A stretch of 64,000 nucleotides of DNA from Saprospiraceae bacterium (lineage in GTDB: Bacteria > Bacteroidota > Bacteroidia > Chitinophagales > Saprospiraceae). The number at the start of each line of letters is the position of its first letter. Within the stretch, counting starts at the first letter, position 1. Shown here one piece after another: positions 35,012 through 45,200 of this stretch. The position numbers and the translations under genes are program-made. The notes beneath the pieces were generated by a model that was given only the letters and a program-made list of their open reading frames with translations, was not told the origin of the DNA and did not search any database. The stretch is from assembly GCA_029251525.1 (NCBI GenBank), contig JAQXDE010000032.1, forward strand, positions 62,001 through 126,000, read 5' to 3'.

Positions 35012-35503
35012 ATGCAGCTTACTAATTCTTTCATTTTTCCTCAAGACGTAAATTCTATTTTTGGTTGTTATTGCAATCATGCTTTTATCAAAAAAAAATT
35101 GGAATTTTTTGGAGGACGTAATATTGATGTCAAAATTGAAAAATCAATCGACGAGATTATTATTGAATCCTCTCGAGAAGTTCAAGCTGAACCTCCAGGG
35201 CCATTAAAAAAGTTTGCTACTCCTTGGACAAAAATGATCCAAAAAGAAACCTGGCAAGGTAAATTAGGTGGCCCGTATTCTGGAAAAATGTCCATTGAAA
35301 TTGTGGGTATTCCTGCAACGATCATTGGCCATATGACATTAACAAGTTCTGATGATGGGACAGTTGCAAAAAACATAACAGATATTAAATGTAAAGTTCC
35401 TTTTTTAGGAAAAGCAATAACTAAATTCATCGCTCAGCAATCTGAGGAAGCTATTGCCCAGGAATTTGAATATATCAAAAATCATGGTAACAACTTTTTG
35501 TGA
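35012..35503 (+). CDS. DUF2505 family (START/SRPBCC-like) protein
   Basis: 163 residues from the ATG at 35012. An in-frame GTG at 34898 would add 38 residues (including NYLYTSLLLFVTFGK), but the domain begins right at the ATG (MQLTNSFIFPQDVNSIFGC), and a TAnnTTTG box at 34996-35003 lies within that extension. The pattern of DUF2505 is visible: VNSIFGCYCNHAFIKKKLE, VKIEKSIDEIIIESSREV, PWTKMIQKETWQG, then GHMTLTSSDDGTVAKNI and KVPFLGKAITKFIAQQ. The family is predicted to bind lipids in a START-like cavity. Its stop codon overlaps the GTG start of the dehydrogenase gene, so the two are translationally coupled. Confidence 0.75.
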   Translation: MQLTNSFIFPQDVNSIFGCYCNHAFIKKKLEFFGGRNIDVKIEKSIDEIIIESSREVQAEPPGPLKKFATPWTKMIQKETWQGKLGGPYSGKMSIEIVGIPATIIGHMTLTSSDDGTVAKNITDIKCKVPFLGKAITKFIAQQSEEAIAQEFEYIKNHGNNFL

Positions 35504-36525
35504 CTAAAAAAATGAAAAAAATGAAGGTAATCGGAATAAAACAACCTGGAGGTTTCAAAAATATAACCATAATTGAAAAACAAGATCCCATCCCACAAAT
35601 GGGACAAGTGGTCGTTAAATGGCACGCCACCTCTTTAAATTTCCATGACTATCTAGTTGCAGCTGGGGGTATTCCTGTCCCCGAGGGTCGTATTCCTATG
35701 TCAGATGGAGCAGGCGAAATTATTGCAATTGGCAAAGGAGTAGATGAATGGGAAGTCGGCGATAAAGTGATGTCAATGTTTTTTCCAAATTGGCTAGAAG
35801 GAAAACCAACCTTGAAAAAAACTATGTTCATTTTGGGGGAGACCCTTGATGGATGTATGGCTGAACAATCAGTTTTACCTGCCACAGCTGTTACAAAAAT
35901 TCCAGAGGGATATTCCTTTGCAGAAGCTGCTACTCTGCCTACTGCAGGTCTAACTGCTTGGCGGGCTTTGATGGTGGAAGGAAACATAAAAGCTGGCGAC
36001 AAAGTACTCATCGAAGGAACTGGAGGCTTATCGATATTTGCATTACAATTAGCAAAAATGGCTGGAGCTAAAATATTTGCAACAACCTCTTCTAATGAAA
36101 AAGCAGAACGTTTAAAAGAAATGGGTGCTGAAATGGTTATTAACTACAAAGAGGATGAACGATGGGGAAAAACTATCTTTAAAATGACTGGTGGTGGTGT
36201 TGATCATGTACTTGATGTTGGAGGAGGAAGTACAATGAGAAATTCGATAGAAGCTGCAGCGATGAATGGACATATCTATTCTATTGGAATTTTAGGTGGA
36301 GGACGAAAAGGAGAAATCACTTTCCCAAAGTTATTTTTCAAACATCTTCGAATGACTGGACTTGCTGTTGGTAGTGTTGAAATGCAAAATAAGATGGTCG
36401 ATGCGATCAATACCAATGGAATGCAGCCTGTAGTTGATAAAAGTTATGGATTTGATCAATTAGTTGAAGCATTTCAATATCAAGCTGCTGGAAAGCATTT
36501 TGGAAAGATCGTTTTGGAATGGTAA
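35500..36525 (+). CDS. zinc-independent MDR family alcohol dehydrogenase/quinone oxidoreductase
   Basis: 341 residues. GroES-like N-terminal domain (VVVKWHATSLNFHDYLVAAG ... RIPMSDGAGEIIAIGKGV), then a Rossmann domain with LIEGTGGLSIFALQLAKMAGAKIFATTSS as the NAD(P)-binding strand-loop-helix. The Cys-rich structural zinc loop of classical alcohol dehydrogenases is absent, which fits the quinone oxidoreductase branch. It probably reduces enals or quinones with NAD(P)H. The GTG start at 35500 overlaps the stop of the DUF2505 gene (GTGA); ATGs at 35512 and 35521 are alternatives. The coupling suggests that the lipid-binding-like protein and this reductase act on the same hydrophobic compound; that is inference. 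Confidence 0.87.
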   Translation: MTKKMKKMKVIGIKQPGGFKNITIIEKQDPIPQMGQVVVKWHATSLNFHDYLVAAGGIPVPEGRIPMSDGAGEIIAIGKGVDEWEVGDKVMSMFFPNWLEGKPTLKKTMFILGETLDGCMAEQSVLPATAVTKIPEGYSFAEAATLPTAGLTAWRALMVEGNIKAGDKVLIEGTGGLSIFALQLAKMAGAKIFATTSSNEKAERLKEMGAEMVINYKEDERWGKTIFKMTGGGVDHVLDVGGGSTMRNSIEAAAMNGHIYSIGILGGGRKGEITFPKLFFKHLRMTGLAVGSVEMQNKMVDAINTNGMQPVVDKSYGFDQLVEAFQYQAAGKHFGKIVLEW

Positions 36526-36688
36526 TTCAAATGTTTACACCAACTTTTTAAGTTTGGGAATGATTTTTTCAAAATGTTATAGTTTGTTTCTTGAAAAGAA
36601 TTTCAATTATCTTAAAGTTTTGATTTCAAAATAAGATTAATTGAAAAACAATAGGGAATTCTTAACATTCTAAAAACTAAAATTCTCG

Positions 36689-36696
36689 TACATTTG
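36689..36696 (+). promoter_or_regulatory. putative -7 box of the periplasmic thioredoxin gene
   Basis: TACATTTG matches TAnnTTTG, 26 bp upstream of the ATG at 36722. Confidence 0.45.
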
Positions 36697-36721
36697 CAAA
36701 AATAAATAAACTAAAAATAAC

Positions 36722-37237
36722 ATGAAAAAGATAATCTCCTTCAGCTTATTTGCCTTGCTTTCATTTTCAGTATTTTGTCAAACTGATGATTATGAAGCAG
36801 AAAATAAAGGATGGCTAGTTGATATTGATAAGGCTTTTGCAGAGTCTAAGAATTCGGGGAAACCAATATTAGCAAATTTTACAGGAAGTGATTGGTGTGG
36901 ATGGTGTAAAAGATTAACAGCTTCAGTTTTTTCAAAAAAAGAATTTCAAACTTGGGCTAAAGATAACGTGGTATTATTGGAGTTGGATTTCCCAAAAAGA
37001 AAACAATTACCTGAAAAATATCAAAAACAAAATGCTCAACTCAAAAATGCATTCAAAATAACTGCCTACCCTACTGTTTGGGTTTTTAATTTGGATAAAG
37101 ATGAAAAGGGTAATTTTTCTATTGAAGGATTAGGAAAGACTGGTTATACTAAAACTGCACAGAAATTTACTTCCGATGTCGATCAAATGATTGAAAGAGG
37201 AGAAAAGAATAAAACAAAAGAAGGAGAAGGGAAATAA
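36722..37237 (+). CDS. periplasmic thioredoxin-fold protein (Thioredoxin_7 type)
   Basis: 171 residues. Signal peptide (IISFSLFALLSFSVFCQ), then a thioredoxin fold with active site C59-G-W-C62 in FTGSDWCGWCKRLTASVF. The cis-Pro loop is AYPTVWVFNL. The GSDWCGWCK signature is typical of the DUF255/thioredoxin_7 group, which also forms the C-terminal domain of DsbD-like proteins, so a periplasmic thiol-disulfide reductase or a chaperone role is likely. A Lys-rich tail (ERGEKNKTKEGEGK) follows the fold. It is bounded by its own promoter box and a strong terminator, separate from the cytoplasmic thioredoxin gene downstream. Confidence 0.88.
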   Translation: MKKIISFSLFALLSFSVFCQTDDYEAENKGWLVDIDKAFAESKNSGKPILANFTGSDWCGWCKRLTASVFSKKEFQTWAKDNVVLLELDFPKRKQLPEKYQKQNAQLKNAFKITAYPTVWVFNLDKDEKGNFSIEGLGKTGYTKTAQKFTSDVDQMIERGEKNKTKEGEGK

Positions 37238-37251
37238 CTTCTTTTCTAAAC

Positions 37252-37292
37252 AAAAAAAAGAGGATTTGACTGAGTCAAATCCTCTTTTTTTT
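37252..37292 (+). terminator. strong intrinsic terminator
   Basis: Perfect 19-bp stem (arms 37252-37270 and 37274-37292, core GAGGATTTGAC / GTCAAATCCTC), 3-nt spacer, flanked by A and T runs, 14 bp after the stop codon. The A/T symmetry allows both directions. Confidence 0.92.
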
Positions 37293-37419
37293 GTTTTTCT
37301 CTGCCTTAGGGAAGAATTGACAAATCCTCGGGAACTCCTACCTACCTTTTCCTTTTATAATCACCCCATATTTGTACTATAATTAAAACAATATTCAAAT
37401 CATTTAAAAAATAGTTAAC

Positions 37420-37734
37420 ATGAAAGAAATAAAAAATATTGCAGACTTCAAATCAACTATAGAATCAGGTAAACCAGTACTATTAGATTTTTATGCTAAT
37501 TGGTGTGGTCCTTGTCGAGCACTTTTACCAACGGTAGAAAAATTAGCAGAGGCGCATTCTGAGGATTTTGAAATCGTAAAAATAAACGTAGATAGCAACC
37601 AAGAATTGGCACAACAATTTGGTGTAAAAAGTATCCCCGCTCTGTTTTTTTTAAAAGATGGAGAGGTTCAAGAACGGTTAATTGGAGTACAAACTGAGGC
37701 AATCCTAAAATCTAAAATCGAGCACTATAGCTAG
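37420..37734 (+). CDS. trxA: thioredoxin
   Basis: 104 residues, the standard length for cytoplasmic thioredoxin. The active site is C29-G-P-C32 (FYANWCGPCRAL), the cis-Pro is in VKSIPALFFL, and the C-terminal helix completes the fold. It transfers electrons from thioredoxin reductase to ribonucleotide reductase, peroxiredoxins and other thiol enzymes. An imperfect -7 box (CATATTTG, about 55 bp upstream) may serve it; a terminator follows. Placed among other redox genes (cytochrome c, periplasmic thioredoxin), but not in an operon with them. Confidence 0.95.
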   Translation: MKEIKNIADFKSTIESGKPVLLDFYANWCGPCRALLPTVEKLAEAHSEDFEIVKINVDSNQELAQQFGVKSIPALFFLKDGEVQERLIGVQTEAILKSKIEHYS

Positions 37735-37757
37735 GCTAATTAATAAAAAAACTAAAG

Positions 37758-37787
37758 GAGAACCATCAAATGATAGTTCTCTTTTTT
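37758..37787 (+). terminator. terminator of the thioredoxin gene
   Basis: GAGAACCATCA (37758-37768) pairs with TGATAGTTCTC (37771-37781) with one mismatch and is followed by six T. Confidence 0.8.
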
Positions 37788-38096
37788 GTTTATTTCCCTA
37801 CTCCTTATCTCCAAAAATCTAATTATATTTATTAGCAAAATAAATAATAGACTCAAAATACTACCATTTATGAAAATTATGGTTATTCAATTTTTGGAGA
37901 TAATTGCAATAAAAGGGTAAGATTGCCTAGTAGAAAAATATTTTTATGGAGGCTACCAAAATATTTTTTTGAATAAAAATATTTTTTTTCAAAATTTCAT
38001 TAAAAGAACCAACTGAAAATAGACTAAAATACTTTAACAAAAAGAAGTAATCAAAAATTGATAAATAGAAATTTTTTATTTTCTAACTATTCTAGT
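37788..38096. other. intergenic stretch between convergent genes, no gene seen
   Basis: Very AT-rich, with long A and T tracts (for example around 37965-37995). No frame is protein-like and no clear structure is visible. Confidence 0.4.
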
Positions 38097-38708
38097 TCAC
38101 CTTTTTTGAAAAATTCCAAACAATTCATTTCCCTTTCTATCATCAACTGAATTATAACATTTTTCAAAAACCAACGTGTCAAAATGGGCGGATAAATAAC
38201 TTAAATATTCTTCTCGAGTACCTCCAAATGGTCTTTTTTTCAAATCTCCTGCAAGCGGAATATCAAACCAAAGGCCCACTAATTTTCCTTTGGGAAAAAG
38301 TAGCCTTGACATTGTTTTTGTGTAAAGCATTCGGTTATTCTTTAACGGTGGAAAGGAACAAAAAAAAGTTTGTTCAAATATCAAATCATATTGCCCTTCT
38401 GCTTCAAAAAAATTCATGTGCAACAATTGATCAGGTGGAAAATTAGGATTCCTTTTTTGGAATGCGTTTAGGGGTGCCTTAGAAATATCTAAAACAAATA
38501 TATTTTTAAAACCTCGCCCATATAAATATTCTGCCTCGTATGCATTTCCTGCTCCAGGAATCAATATTTTTAAATCTTTATTCTTCAATTGGTCAATGTA
38601 CATTTTCAGTGGAGTAGAAGCATATCCTATATCCCAACCAATTCGTCCTTCTTGATACCTGCTAGACCAAAATTCCTTTTCAGAAAAGGAATATTTCAAA
38701 TTTGACAT
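38097..38708 (-). CDS. TPMT-superfamily SAM-dependent methyltransferase
   Basis: 203 residues. The N-terminal signature of the thiopurine/thiol S-methyltransferase superfamily is clear: FWSSRYQEGRIGWDIGYAST. SAM motif I is KILIPGAGNAYEAEYLY, motif II FVLDISKAPL, and the following EQTFFCSFPP is characteristic of this group. Relatives methylate thiols, halides, selenium or tellurium compounds, giving volatile products. The exact substrate is unknown. It lies downstream of the cytochrome c gene on the same strand, but a terminator (38736-38773) separates them. Confidence 0.88.
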   Translation of the reverse strand: MSNLKYSFSEKEFWSSRYQEGRIGWDIGYASTPLKMYIDQLKNKDLKILIPGAGNAYEAEYLYGRGFKNIFVLDISKAPLNAFQKRNPNFPPDQLLHMNFFEAEGQYDLIFEQTFFCSFPPLKNNRMLYTKTMSRLLFPKGKLVGLWFDIPLAGDLKKRPFGGTREEYLSYLSAHFDTLVFEKCYNSVDDRKGNELFGIFQKR

Positions 38709-38735
38709 ATTATTAATATTTTACTCTATAAAACC

Positions 38736-38773
38736 AAAAAGCCACCTCCAAGGTTACTTGAAAGTGGCTTTTT
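38736..38773 (-). terminator. terminator of the cytochrome c gene
   Basis: AAAAAGCCAC (38736-38745) and GTGGCTTTTT (38764-38773) form a 10-bp stem with T runs outward in both directions, between the cytochrome c gene and the methyltransferase gene. Confidence 0.8.
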
Positions 38774-38791
38774 TTATTAACATTTGAACAT

Positions 38792-39286
38792 TTATTTTCT
38801 TAATACATTACGCACATAATTAGCAACTGCCACAATCTCACCATCTTTTAATACACCTTTAAAAGGAGTCATTAATCCTTTCCCGTAATATATCTGTGCA
38901 ACATTTTCTTCCAAACTAGTTTTCACTTTAGTTAAATCCTTTGCCCCATTGATTGCCATTTTACCATCCATACCATGACATGGAGTACAAAATAATTTAT
39001 ATTTCTTTTTACCATCAATTGTTCCTAAAGCATCCTCAGAAATAGATGCAATAATTTCTTTCGCTTTTTCAATCTGTTCAGGGGGAATTGGAATAGTTTG
39101 CACCTCCTCCTTCACAATCTCATCTTCAGCAGGTTCAGATACTTTAGAACTCTCATCATCAGTAACTTTTTCTTTAGAGGCTGTGGTTTTGAAAGGGTCC
39201 TCTTTTTTCTCTTTTGGTTTGGCATCGTCACAACTCCAAACTAAACCAGCAAATAAGAATACAATTACAAATGCTATTTTTTTCAT
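38792..39286 (-). CDS. cytochrome c lipoprotein
   Basis: 164 residues. Lipobox GLVWSC with lipidated C19. A charged, Glu/Lys-rich spacer (about 25-70) leads to a single class I cytochrome c domain with haem motif C100-T-P-C103-H104 (KLFCTPCHGMDGKM). The distal Met ligand is probably in GLMTPFKGVL. The C-terminal helix (VAVANYVRNVLRK) is the expected ending. It is a membrane-tethered periplasmic electron carrier, of the kind that feeds cbb3 or caa3 oxidases. A -7 box lies at 39329-39336. It could accept electrons in the same respiratory chain as the molybdoenzyme, but nothing in the sequence links them directly. Confidence 0.9.
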   Translation of the reverse strand: MKKIAFVIVFLFAGLVWSCDDAKPKEKKEDPFKTTASKEKVTDDESSKVSEPAEDEIVKEEVQTIPIPPEQIEKAKEIIASISEDALGTIDGKKKYKLFCTPCHGMDGKMAINGAKDLTKVKTSLEENVAQIYYGKGLMTPFKGVLKDGEIVAVANYVRNVLRK

Positions 39287-39328
39287 AAAATTTTATTTCA
39301 AATATTTAATAAATAATTAATTCTAAAC

Positions 39329-39336
39329 CAAATATA
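39329..39336 (-). promoter_or_regulatory. putative -7 box of the cytochrome c gene
   Basis: Minus strand reads TATATTTG, matching TAnnTTTG, 43 bp from the ATG. Confidence 0.4.
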
Positions 39337-39862
39337 AATAGTCGAGTTCCCAATTCAAAATGAAAACAAGACTTTAAACATTTTTTTTAATTTAAAACTT
39401 ATTTTACTGTTTAATTTTAGAGCATTAACAAGTCAAAAGAACATTTACTTATAATTATCAAAACAAAATTTCTGTAGTTCAATCTTCTACAATTTTTTGA
39501 ATAAATACATTTTGAGCTGTTGCATCTATATTTTATATATCTAGCTAACGATTTATAATTTATCTCAATAATTGACCTACAAATTAAAAGTAGTGTCAAC
39601 AGTTTTGACAAAAGCCAAATTCAATTAATACTTCGTCAACAAGTTCAATTTCATCCTCTTTGTTTTAGAAAACTTAGTATTAAGAATCAAAAGATTATTT
39701 GAAAGATTTACTAGACTGAAATACAATTGTAGTGTTTAGCACAAAACACTTTTGAGTAATTTTTTAGAGCTAACCATTTTTATTAAACCATTTTAAATTA
39801 ATTACAGAATTTAAATCTTATTTTGGGTGCCAGAATCATATGGATAAAGTAAATAAATTAGA
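39337..39862. other. divergent intergenic region, nothing identified
   Basis: About 525 bp, AT-rich. A 64-codon minus-strand open frame (39417-39611) has Cys-, Ser- and Ile-rich composition unlike the neighbouring genes and is judged accidental. The last 20 bp form the leader of the crotonase gene. Confidence 0.4.
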
Positions 39863-40675
39863 ATGGATTTAAAATATTTAAAAGTTACCATCGAAAATCA
39901 TGTTGCTCAGGTATCCTTTAATCGACCTGAAAAAGCTAATTCTCTTCACATGCCGGCATGGTATGAAATGAAATTTGTCTTTGACGAATTGGACGAAAAC
40001 CCTGAAGTAAGAGTTATCGTTCTCACAGGAGAAGGAAAACATTTTTGTGCAGGAATTGATTTAGAAACTTTGATGGATTTGCAAAAATATAATTCTATCA
40101 GTTGTCCAGGTCGAAGAAGCGAAAAACTACGAAATTTCATCTTGGAACTACAAGGTACAATTACAGCTATAGAGAAATGTCGAAAGCCAGTTTTGGCCGC
40201 AATTCAAAAGGCGTGTGTGGGAGGAGGAGTTGATATTATTTCTGCTTGTGATATGCGCTATTGTACGGATGATGCTTACTTTGCCATTAAAGAGGTAGAC
40301 CTAGGCTTAGTGGCAGACATTGGTACTCTTCAGCGATTACCTAATATCTTAAACCCAGGAATCATTTCTGAATTAGCTTACACCGGAAGAAAAGTATTTG
40401 GAGAGGAAGCGACTAAAATTGGCTTGGTCAATCAAACTTTTTCAACCCAAGGGAAAATGATGGTTCGAGTGATGGATTTAGCTAAAATGATTGCCTCAAA
40501 ATCTCCACTAGTTATTCGAGGAACCAAGGAAATGTTACTCTACAAACGAGATCACTCTGTTAATGAATCACTTAATTATATGGCAATTTGGAATGCGGCA
40601 ATGCTAATGTCAGATGATTTGATGGAAGCATTTCAAGCAAGTTTACAGAAACGGGAGGCTGTTTTCAAGGGCTAA
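39863..40675 (+). CDS. enoyl-CoA hydratase/isomerase, dienoyl-CoA isomerase-like
   Basis: 270 residues, crotonase fold. The oxyanion-hole segments are FCAGIDLETLMD and AIQKACVGGGVDIISACDMR. The region YFAIKEVDLGLVADIGTLQR contains Glu and Asp at positions used by delta(3,5)-delta(2,4)-dienoyl-CoA isomerase (ECH1), and VADIGTLQRLP is typical of that subgroup. It probably moves double bonds during beta-oxidation of unsaturated fatty acids in the cytoplasm. It stands alone; no other beta-oxidation gene is in the window. Ordinary enoyl-CoA hydratase activity is the alternative. Confidence 0.9.
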   Translation: MDLKYLKVTIENHVAQVSFNRPEKANSLHMPAWYEMKFVFDELDENPEVRVIVLTGEGKHFCAGIDLETLMDLQKYNSISCPGRRSEKLRNFILELQGTITAIEKCRKPVLAAIQKACVGGGVDIISACDMRYCTDDAYFAIKEVDLGLVADIGTLQRLPNILNPGIISELAYTGRKVFGEEATKIGLVNQTFSTQGKMMVRVMDLAKMIASKSPLVIRGTKEMLLYKRDHSVNESLNYMAIWNAAMLMSDDLMEAFQASLQKREAVFKG

Positions 40676-40941
40676 TTTTAACCGTTAGCTGATAAGGGTG
40701 AATGGTTGCAATTGGTGTTAACCATTTACTACTTAACCTTTTCTTTACGAACAAAAAATTATCTGTTTTTTTTTAAACCTATTAACTTATCATTTTCTAT
40801 CTTTCATGCAAATCACCCGATCGAATCAGCATCATTTGCCATAGGGGTGTGAGTCCTCCAAACAGATAAGTACTTGTACTTTTGTATTTCAAATTATTAA
40901 AAGCTTAACAACAATTACACCTTCTTTCCTTTCAGACAACA

Positions 40942-42192
40942 TTAATGATGATGTCCTCCCCCACTCTCATCGCCTTTCTTCGATTGAGCCATTAAAAAAT
41001 AAGCACCATCAATTACTATTTTATCGGAGGCTGCCAATTTCTTTAAAGGAGTAATTTCAAAAAATCCAAAATCAGATACCCCCTTCAACACAGGTATTTT
41101 TTCGAAATGAACTTCATCGTCATGCTCTTCTTCTTTTACAAAAATATAGTAAAGTCCATTATCCAAAGCCACCGCTTCCTCTGGTAGAGAAGGTACTTTT
41201 CGATCCTCCAGAATAATCCGACCCTCGACATACATTCCTGGAATTAATTCTGTTTTATCTTCCACTATTTCGGCATGAACAGAAATAGATCGATTGGATT
41301 CATCTATTGATTTCCCGATAGCAAATATCTTAGCTTGCATCACATTCTTTGGTTGACTTTGCAAACTAAAACTAATCAGTTGCCCCTTTTTGACATAGGG
41401 TAAATCCTTTTCAAAAACCATAAAATCGATATGTAAATGATGATTATCCACAATTTCAAAAAGGTCATGTTGTGGATCGACATAAATTCCAGTATTTATT
41501 TTAATCTCTCGAATAAAACCATTCAGCGGACTTAGCACATTCATAAAAGTTCTCAAATCAGAACCTCCCGAGGTTGGAATTGGCAATCCCAAAACCTTCA
41601 TTCTAGATCTCAAACCCTGTAATTTTGCTTTTGCAATAGCTCTTTCAGAGGTGATTTTATCTAATCCACTTTGGGGAGCAATTTCTTTTTTCACTAAATC
41701 CATTTGCCGCACAAATTCTTTTTCTAAAAACATTAGTTCACCTTCTACTTCTAAATATTCCTGTTGCCAAATGATAAAATCTGGATTTTGAATTGTAGCA
41801 AGTGTTGCTCCTTTTCGCACATATTGCCCTGGCTTCACATTGATCTTGGTTACCTTGCCGGCAGCCATAGAACTTACGTTTGCTTTGTTTTGAGGAGGTA
41901 ATTCAAGCAAACCATTTACTTTTAAAGTAGATTGCAAATTTCTATTTTCAAAAGAACCATACTTTAATCCTATCTTTTTAATTTGCACTTTAGTCAACTC
42001 TACTTCCTCTCCTCCTTCCTCCTCATCTGCATGAGAATCAGCTTTGGGAGTATCAACATGATTTATGTTTACATCATGACTATGTTTATCTGACCTCTCT
42101 TGGCACCTCAAGAATAAAACTCCAAACAATACATTTATAATAAATATCTTCAATGTTACTTTTTTCATCCTCATGATATTTTTCTTTAACAA
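40942..42192 (-). CDS. RND efflux periplasmic adaptor (CzcB/CusB-like)
   Basis: 416 residues. A hydrophobic N-terminus with lipobox-like VLFLRC precedes a His/Asp-rich segment (KHSHDVNINHVDTPKADSHA) that could bind metal. The barrel-sandwich/lipoyl half-motifs (KVTKINVKPGQYVRKGATLA and LSPLNGFIREIKINTGIYV) flank an alpha-helical hairpin (about 150-200). The beta-barrel and membrane-proximal domains follow. The C-terminus ends Gly-Gly-Gly-His-His-His, a second possible metal site. The adaptor bridges the inner-membrane pump and the outer-membrane channel. It lies 36 bp downstream of the pump gene on the same strand and is clearly in the same operon. Confidence 0.92.
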   Translation of the reverse strand: MLKKNIMRMKKVTLKIFIINVLFGVLFLRCQERSDKHSHDVNINHVDTPKADSHADEEEGGEEVELTKVQIKKIGLKYGSFENRNLQSTLKVNGLLELPPQNKANVSSMAAGKVTKINVKPGQYVRKGATLATIQNPDFIIWQQEYLEVEGELMFLEKEFVRQMDLVKKEIAPQSGLDKITSERAIAKAKLQGLRSRMKVLGLPIPTSGGSDLRTFMNVLSPLNGFIREIKINTGIYVDPQHDLFEIVDNHHLHIDFMVFEKDLPYVKKGQLISFSLQSQPKNVMQAKIFAIGKSIDESNRSISVHAEIVEDKTELIPGMYVEGRIILEDRKVPSLPEEAVALDNGLYYIFVKEEEHDDEVHFEKIPVLKGVSDFGFFEITPLKKLAASDKIVIDGAYFLMAQSKKGDESGGGHHH

Positions 42193-42228
42193 GTAATATA
42201 ATTAACTAAAAATCAATTGATCACACCT

Positions 42229-45200
42229 TTATTTTGCAACTCCTAAATATTCGATCTGCGTTTTTAGAAAATGATATTCTTTCAACATTTCCAAAAAAGC
42301 AATTTCATACTGAATGCCTTGATCAATACTTTGAATATATTCTAAAGCAGTAGCTTTACCAGCCCGAAAGGCGGCCATTGCAAATTCTTGACGACTACGG
42401 ACAGATGGTAAAATTTCTTTTTCCAAATATACCATGATCTGTTTCTGCTTTTGTAATTGCATTGATATTTTCTTCTCTTCAATTTCGAGTTCTTGCAAAA
42501 TAATTTCCTTTTTTGATTCTTGAATTTGAACTTCAATTTGTGCAGCTTCAATTTTCTTACTCTGACTTTTCTTAAAAAGCGGAACGTTCATCCCCAGCTG
42601 ATAACCAAAAAATGGAATTTGCCCAGAGATAGTTTGCAAACGCACACCAGTCTGAATTTGAGGCAACAATTGTGTTTTTTGTACTTCGATTTGAGCCTTA
42701 GCTACTTCGCTATTTTGATTTTGCAATTGAACCATTGGATGGTTGGAAAAACCTTTATTTTCAATTTCAGTTGGTATCGGCAGTTTATCCAAATCAACAT
42801 CTAACTCATTTTCTGACCTCAACCAATTTTGAAAACTACTCTTGGAAATACTTAAATCTTGCTCGACAATTTCCTTTTTCCAAATAGCTAATTTTAATTG
42901 ATCTTGAGCAGTTAACAATGGTAACTTCCCAATTGAACCAGCGTAAAAACGTTCTTGATTTAGTTTTACAAAATCGTCATAAACACCGATTAAGTCATTT
43001 AACATTTTTTGTTTTTGTTTTTGAAAGACTAAATCATAAAATACTAAGGTAGTTTGATAAGCAACTTCTTGCCTCGTTAATTGTAGCCTACTATTAGCTA
43101 GATTAGCTTGTTGCTGATACAATTTTTGCTGCGCTTGATTTACTTTTGGTAAATAAAAATTCTGTTGTGCACCAATGGAATGAAGGCCTTTACTCTTTTT
43201 AAAATCAAATTCTTCCCCTGTAACAAAAATATTAGTCGAAGGCAACGTTGATTTTATTTCACTCAATTTATTAGCTCGTTGAACTTGTAATTGATTTGCT
43301 TTGATCGCTACAAAATTCGTTTGACACATTTCGATCGCTTCTTCCAAACTAAGTTTTGAAACTTGTGAATGCCCTGTAATAACAAACAATAACAATACAC
43401 TTGTAAGAGATGCAGTTTTACTAGTTTTCCATTTTATTTCCGAAAAATAATAAAGTATAGGTAGAATAACTAAGGTCAAAAAAGTTGCTGAAATTAATCC
43501 CCCTATCACAACTGTCGCCAAAGGTTGCTGCACCTCTGCTCCCGCTGAAGTAGAAATTGCCATAGGCAAAAACCCTAACGATGCAACTGTGGCAGTCATA
43601 ATTACTGGACGCAATCGAACTTTTGTCCCTACTAAAATCCTTTCATTTAAGTCAGTCATTCCCTCTTTTTTTAATTGATTAAAATAAGCAATCAACACAA
43701 TTCCATTCAGCACCGCCACTCCAAATAAAGCTATAAATCCAACACCTGCTGAAATACTAAATGTCATTCCCCTTAGCCATAGCGCCCAAATTCCTCCGAT
43801 AGCAGACATCGGAATTGCCGTAAAGACAAGAGTAGATTGCAAAAAAGAATTAAAGGTTAAATACAAAAAAACAAAAATCAGTGCTAATGCTGCAGGCACG
43901 GCAATCATTAACCTATCTCGTGCATTTTCTAAATTTTCAAACGCTCCTCCATAGGTAAAATAATAACCAGTTGGAAGTTGTAATTCTGTTTCTAACTTTG
44001 ACTTAATTTCCTTAACTAAGCCTTCTACATCTCGCCCCCGTGTGTTGACACCGATGGTAATTCTACGTTGGGTATTATCTCTCGAAATTTGTGTTGGCCC
44101 TTCTTGAAATTCAACGGTTGCTAATTCCTGCAATGGAATTTGGTCACCATTTGGCAATGGTATATAGAGATTTTTAATATCTTCAATATTATTTCGATAA
44201 GGCTCATCTAGTCGGGTTACCAATTCAAATCTTTTTTCTCCCTCAAAAATATGACCTGCAATTTCGCCTGCAAACCCTGTTCGAATCATTCTATTAATTA
44301 CCTCAGCACTGACTCCATAGCGAGCCATTTTTCTTCGATCATATTTGGCGACCATCTGTTGAAGTCCTGCCGTTGCTTCGACTTGAATATCTCCTATACC
44401 ATTGATTTTCTCAATAATATGTTCAGCTTCTTTAGCAGTTTTTGCTAAAATACCTAAATTTTCACCGTACAATTTTATGGCAATATCTTGTCTCACTCCT
44501 GTCATCAATTCATTGAATCGCATTTGAATTGGTTGGGTAAATTCATAAATTACACCAGGAAATTTATTCAGCTCTATCCCCATTTTTTCAAATAACTCTT
44601 CCTTTGAACTTCCAGAGGTCCACTCTGATTTAGGTTTCAAAATCACAAAAATATCCCCTGCTTCAAGCGGCATAATGTCCGTTGGGATTTCGGCAGTTCC
44701 AATTTTCGTTACAACCTTTTCCACCTCAGGGAATTTATCTAAAAGAATATTTTGTAACTCTGCAGAAACTTCTACTCCTTTAGCAATAGAACTTCCAGGA
44801 GGCAAAATTTGATGTAGCGCAAAATCTCCTTCCTCTAATGTGGGAATAAATTCACCACCTAGCCGACTAAACTGTAACAAGCTAATTACAAAAATAATAA
44901 TAGTAACCAAAAGGAATTTCACTTTGAACCTCAAGGCAAAATGCAAAAATGGTTGATAGGCTTTATAAAAAAAATCAATAATATGACCTGCAATATTTTT
45001 CTTATTAGAAACGCTCCTTTTAAGTAACCAAGCAGACATCATTGGAACATAAGTCAAAGATAAAATCAATGCCCCCAAGATTGCAAAACTAACAGTTTGA
45101 GCCATTGGTCGAAACATTTTACCCTCAATACCAATCAATAAAAGTATCGGTAAATAAACGATCAAGATAATTATTTCACCAAAAGCAGCTGATTGTCGAA

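Noticed and set aside
39417-39611. 64-codon minus-strand frame
   Set aside because: Composition (Cys, Ser, Ile, Lys rich) and lack of a leader signal suggest a chance open frame in AT-rich intergenic DNA.
40710-40735. Hairpin AATGGTT ... AACCATT after the crotonase gene
   Set aside because: Short stem with a 12-nt loop and no T tract; too weak to call a terminator.
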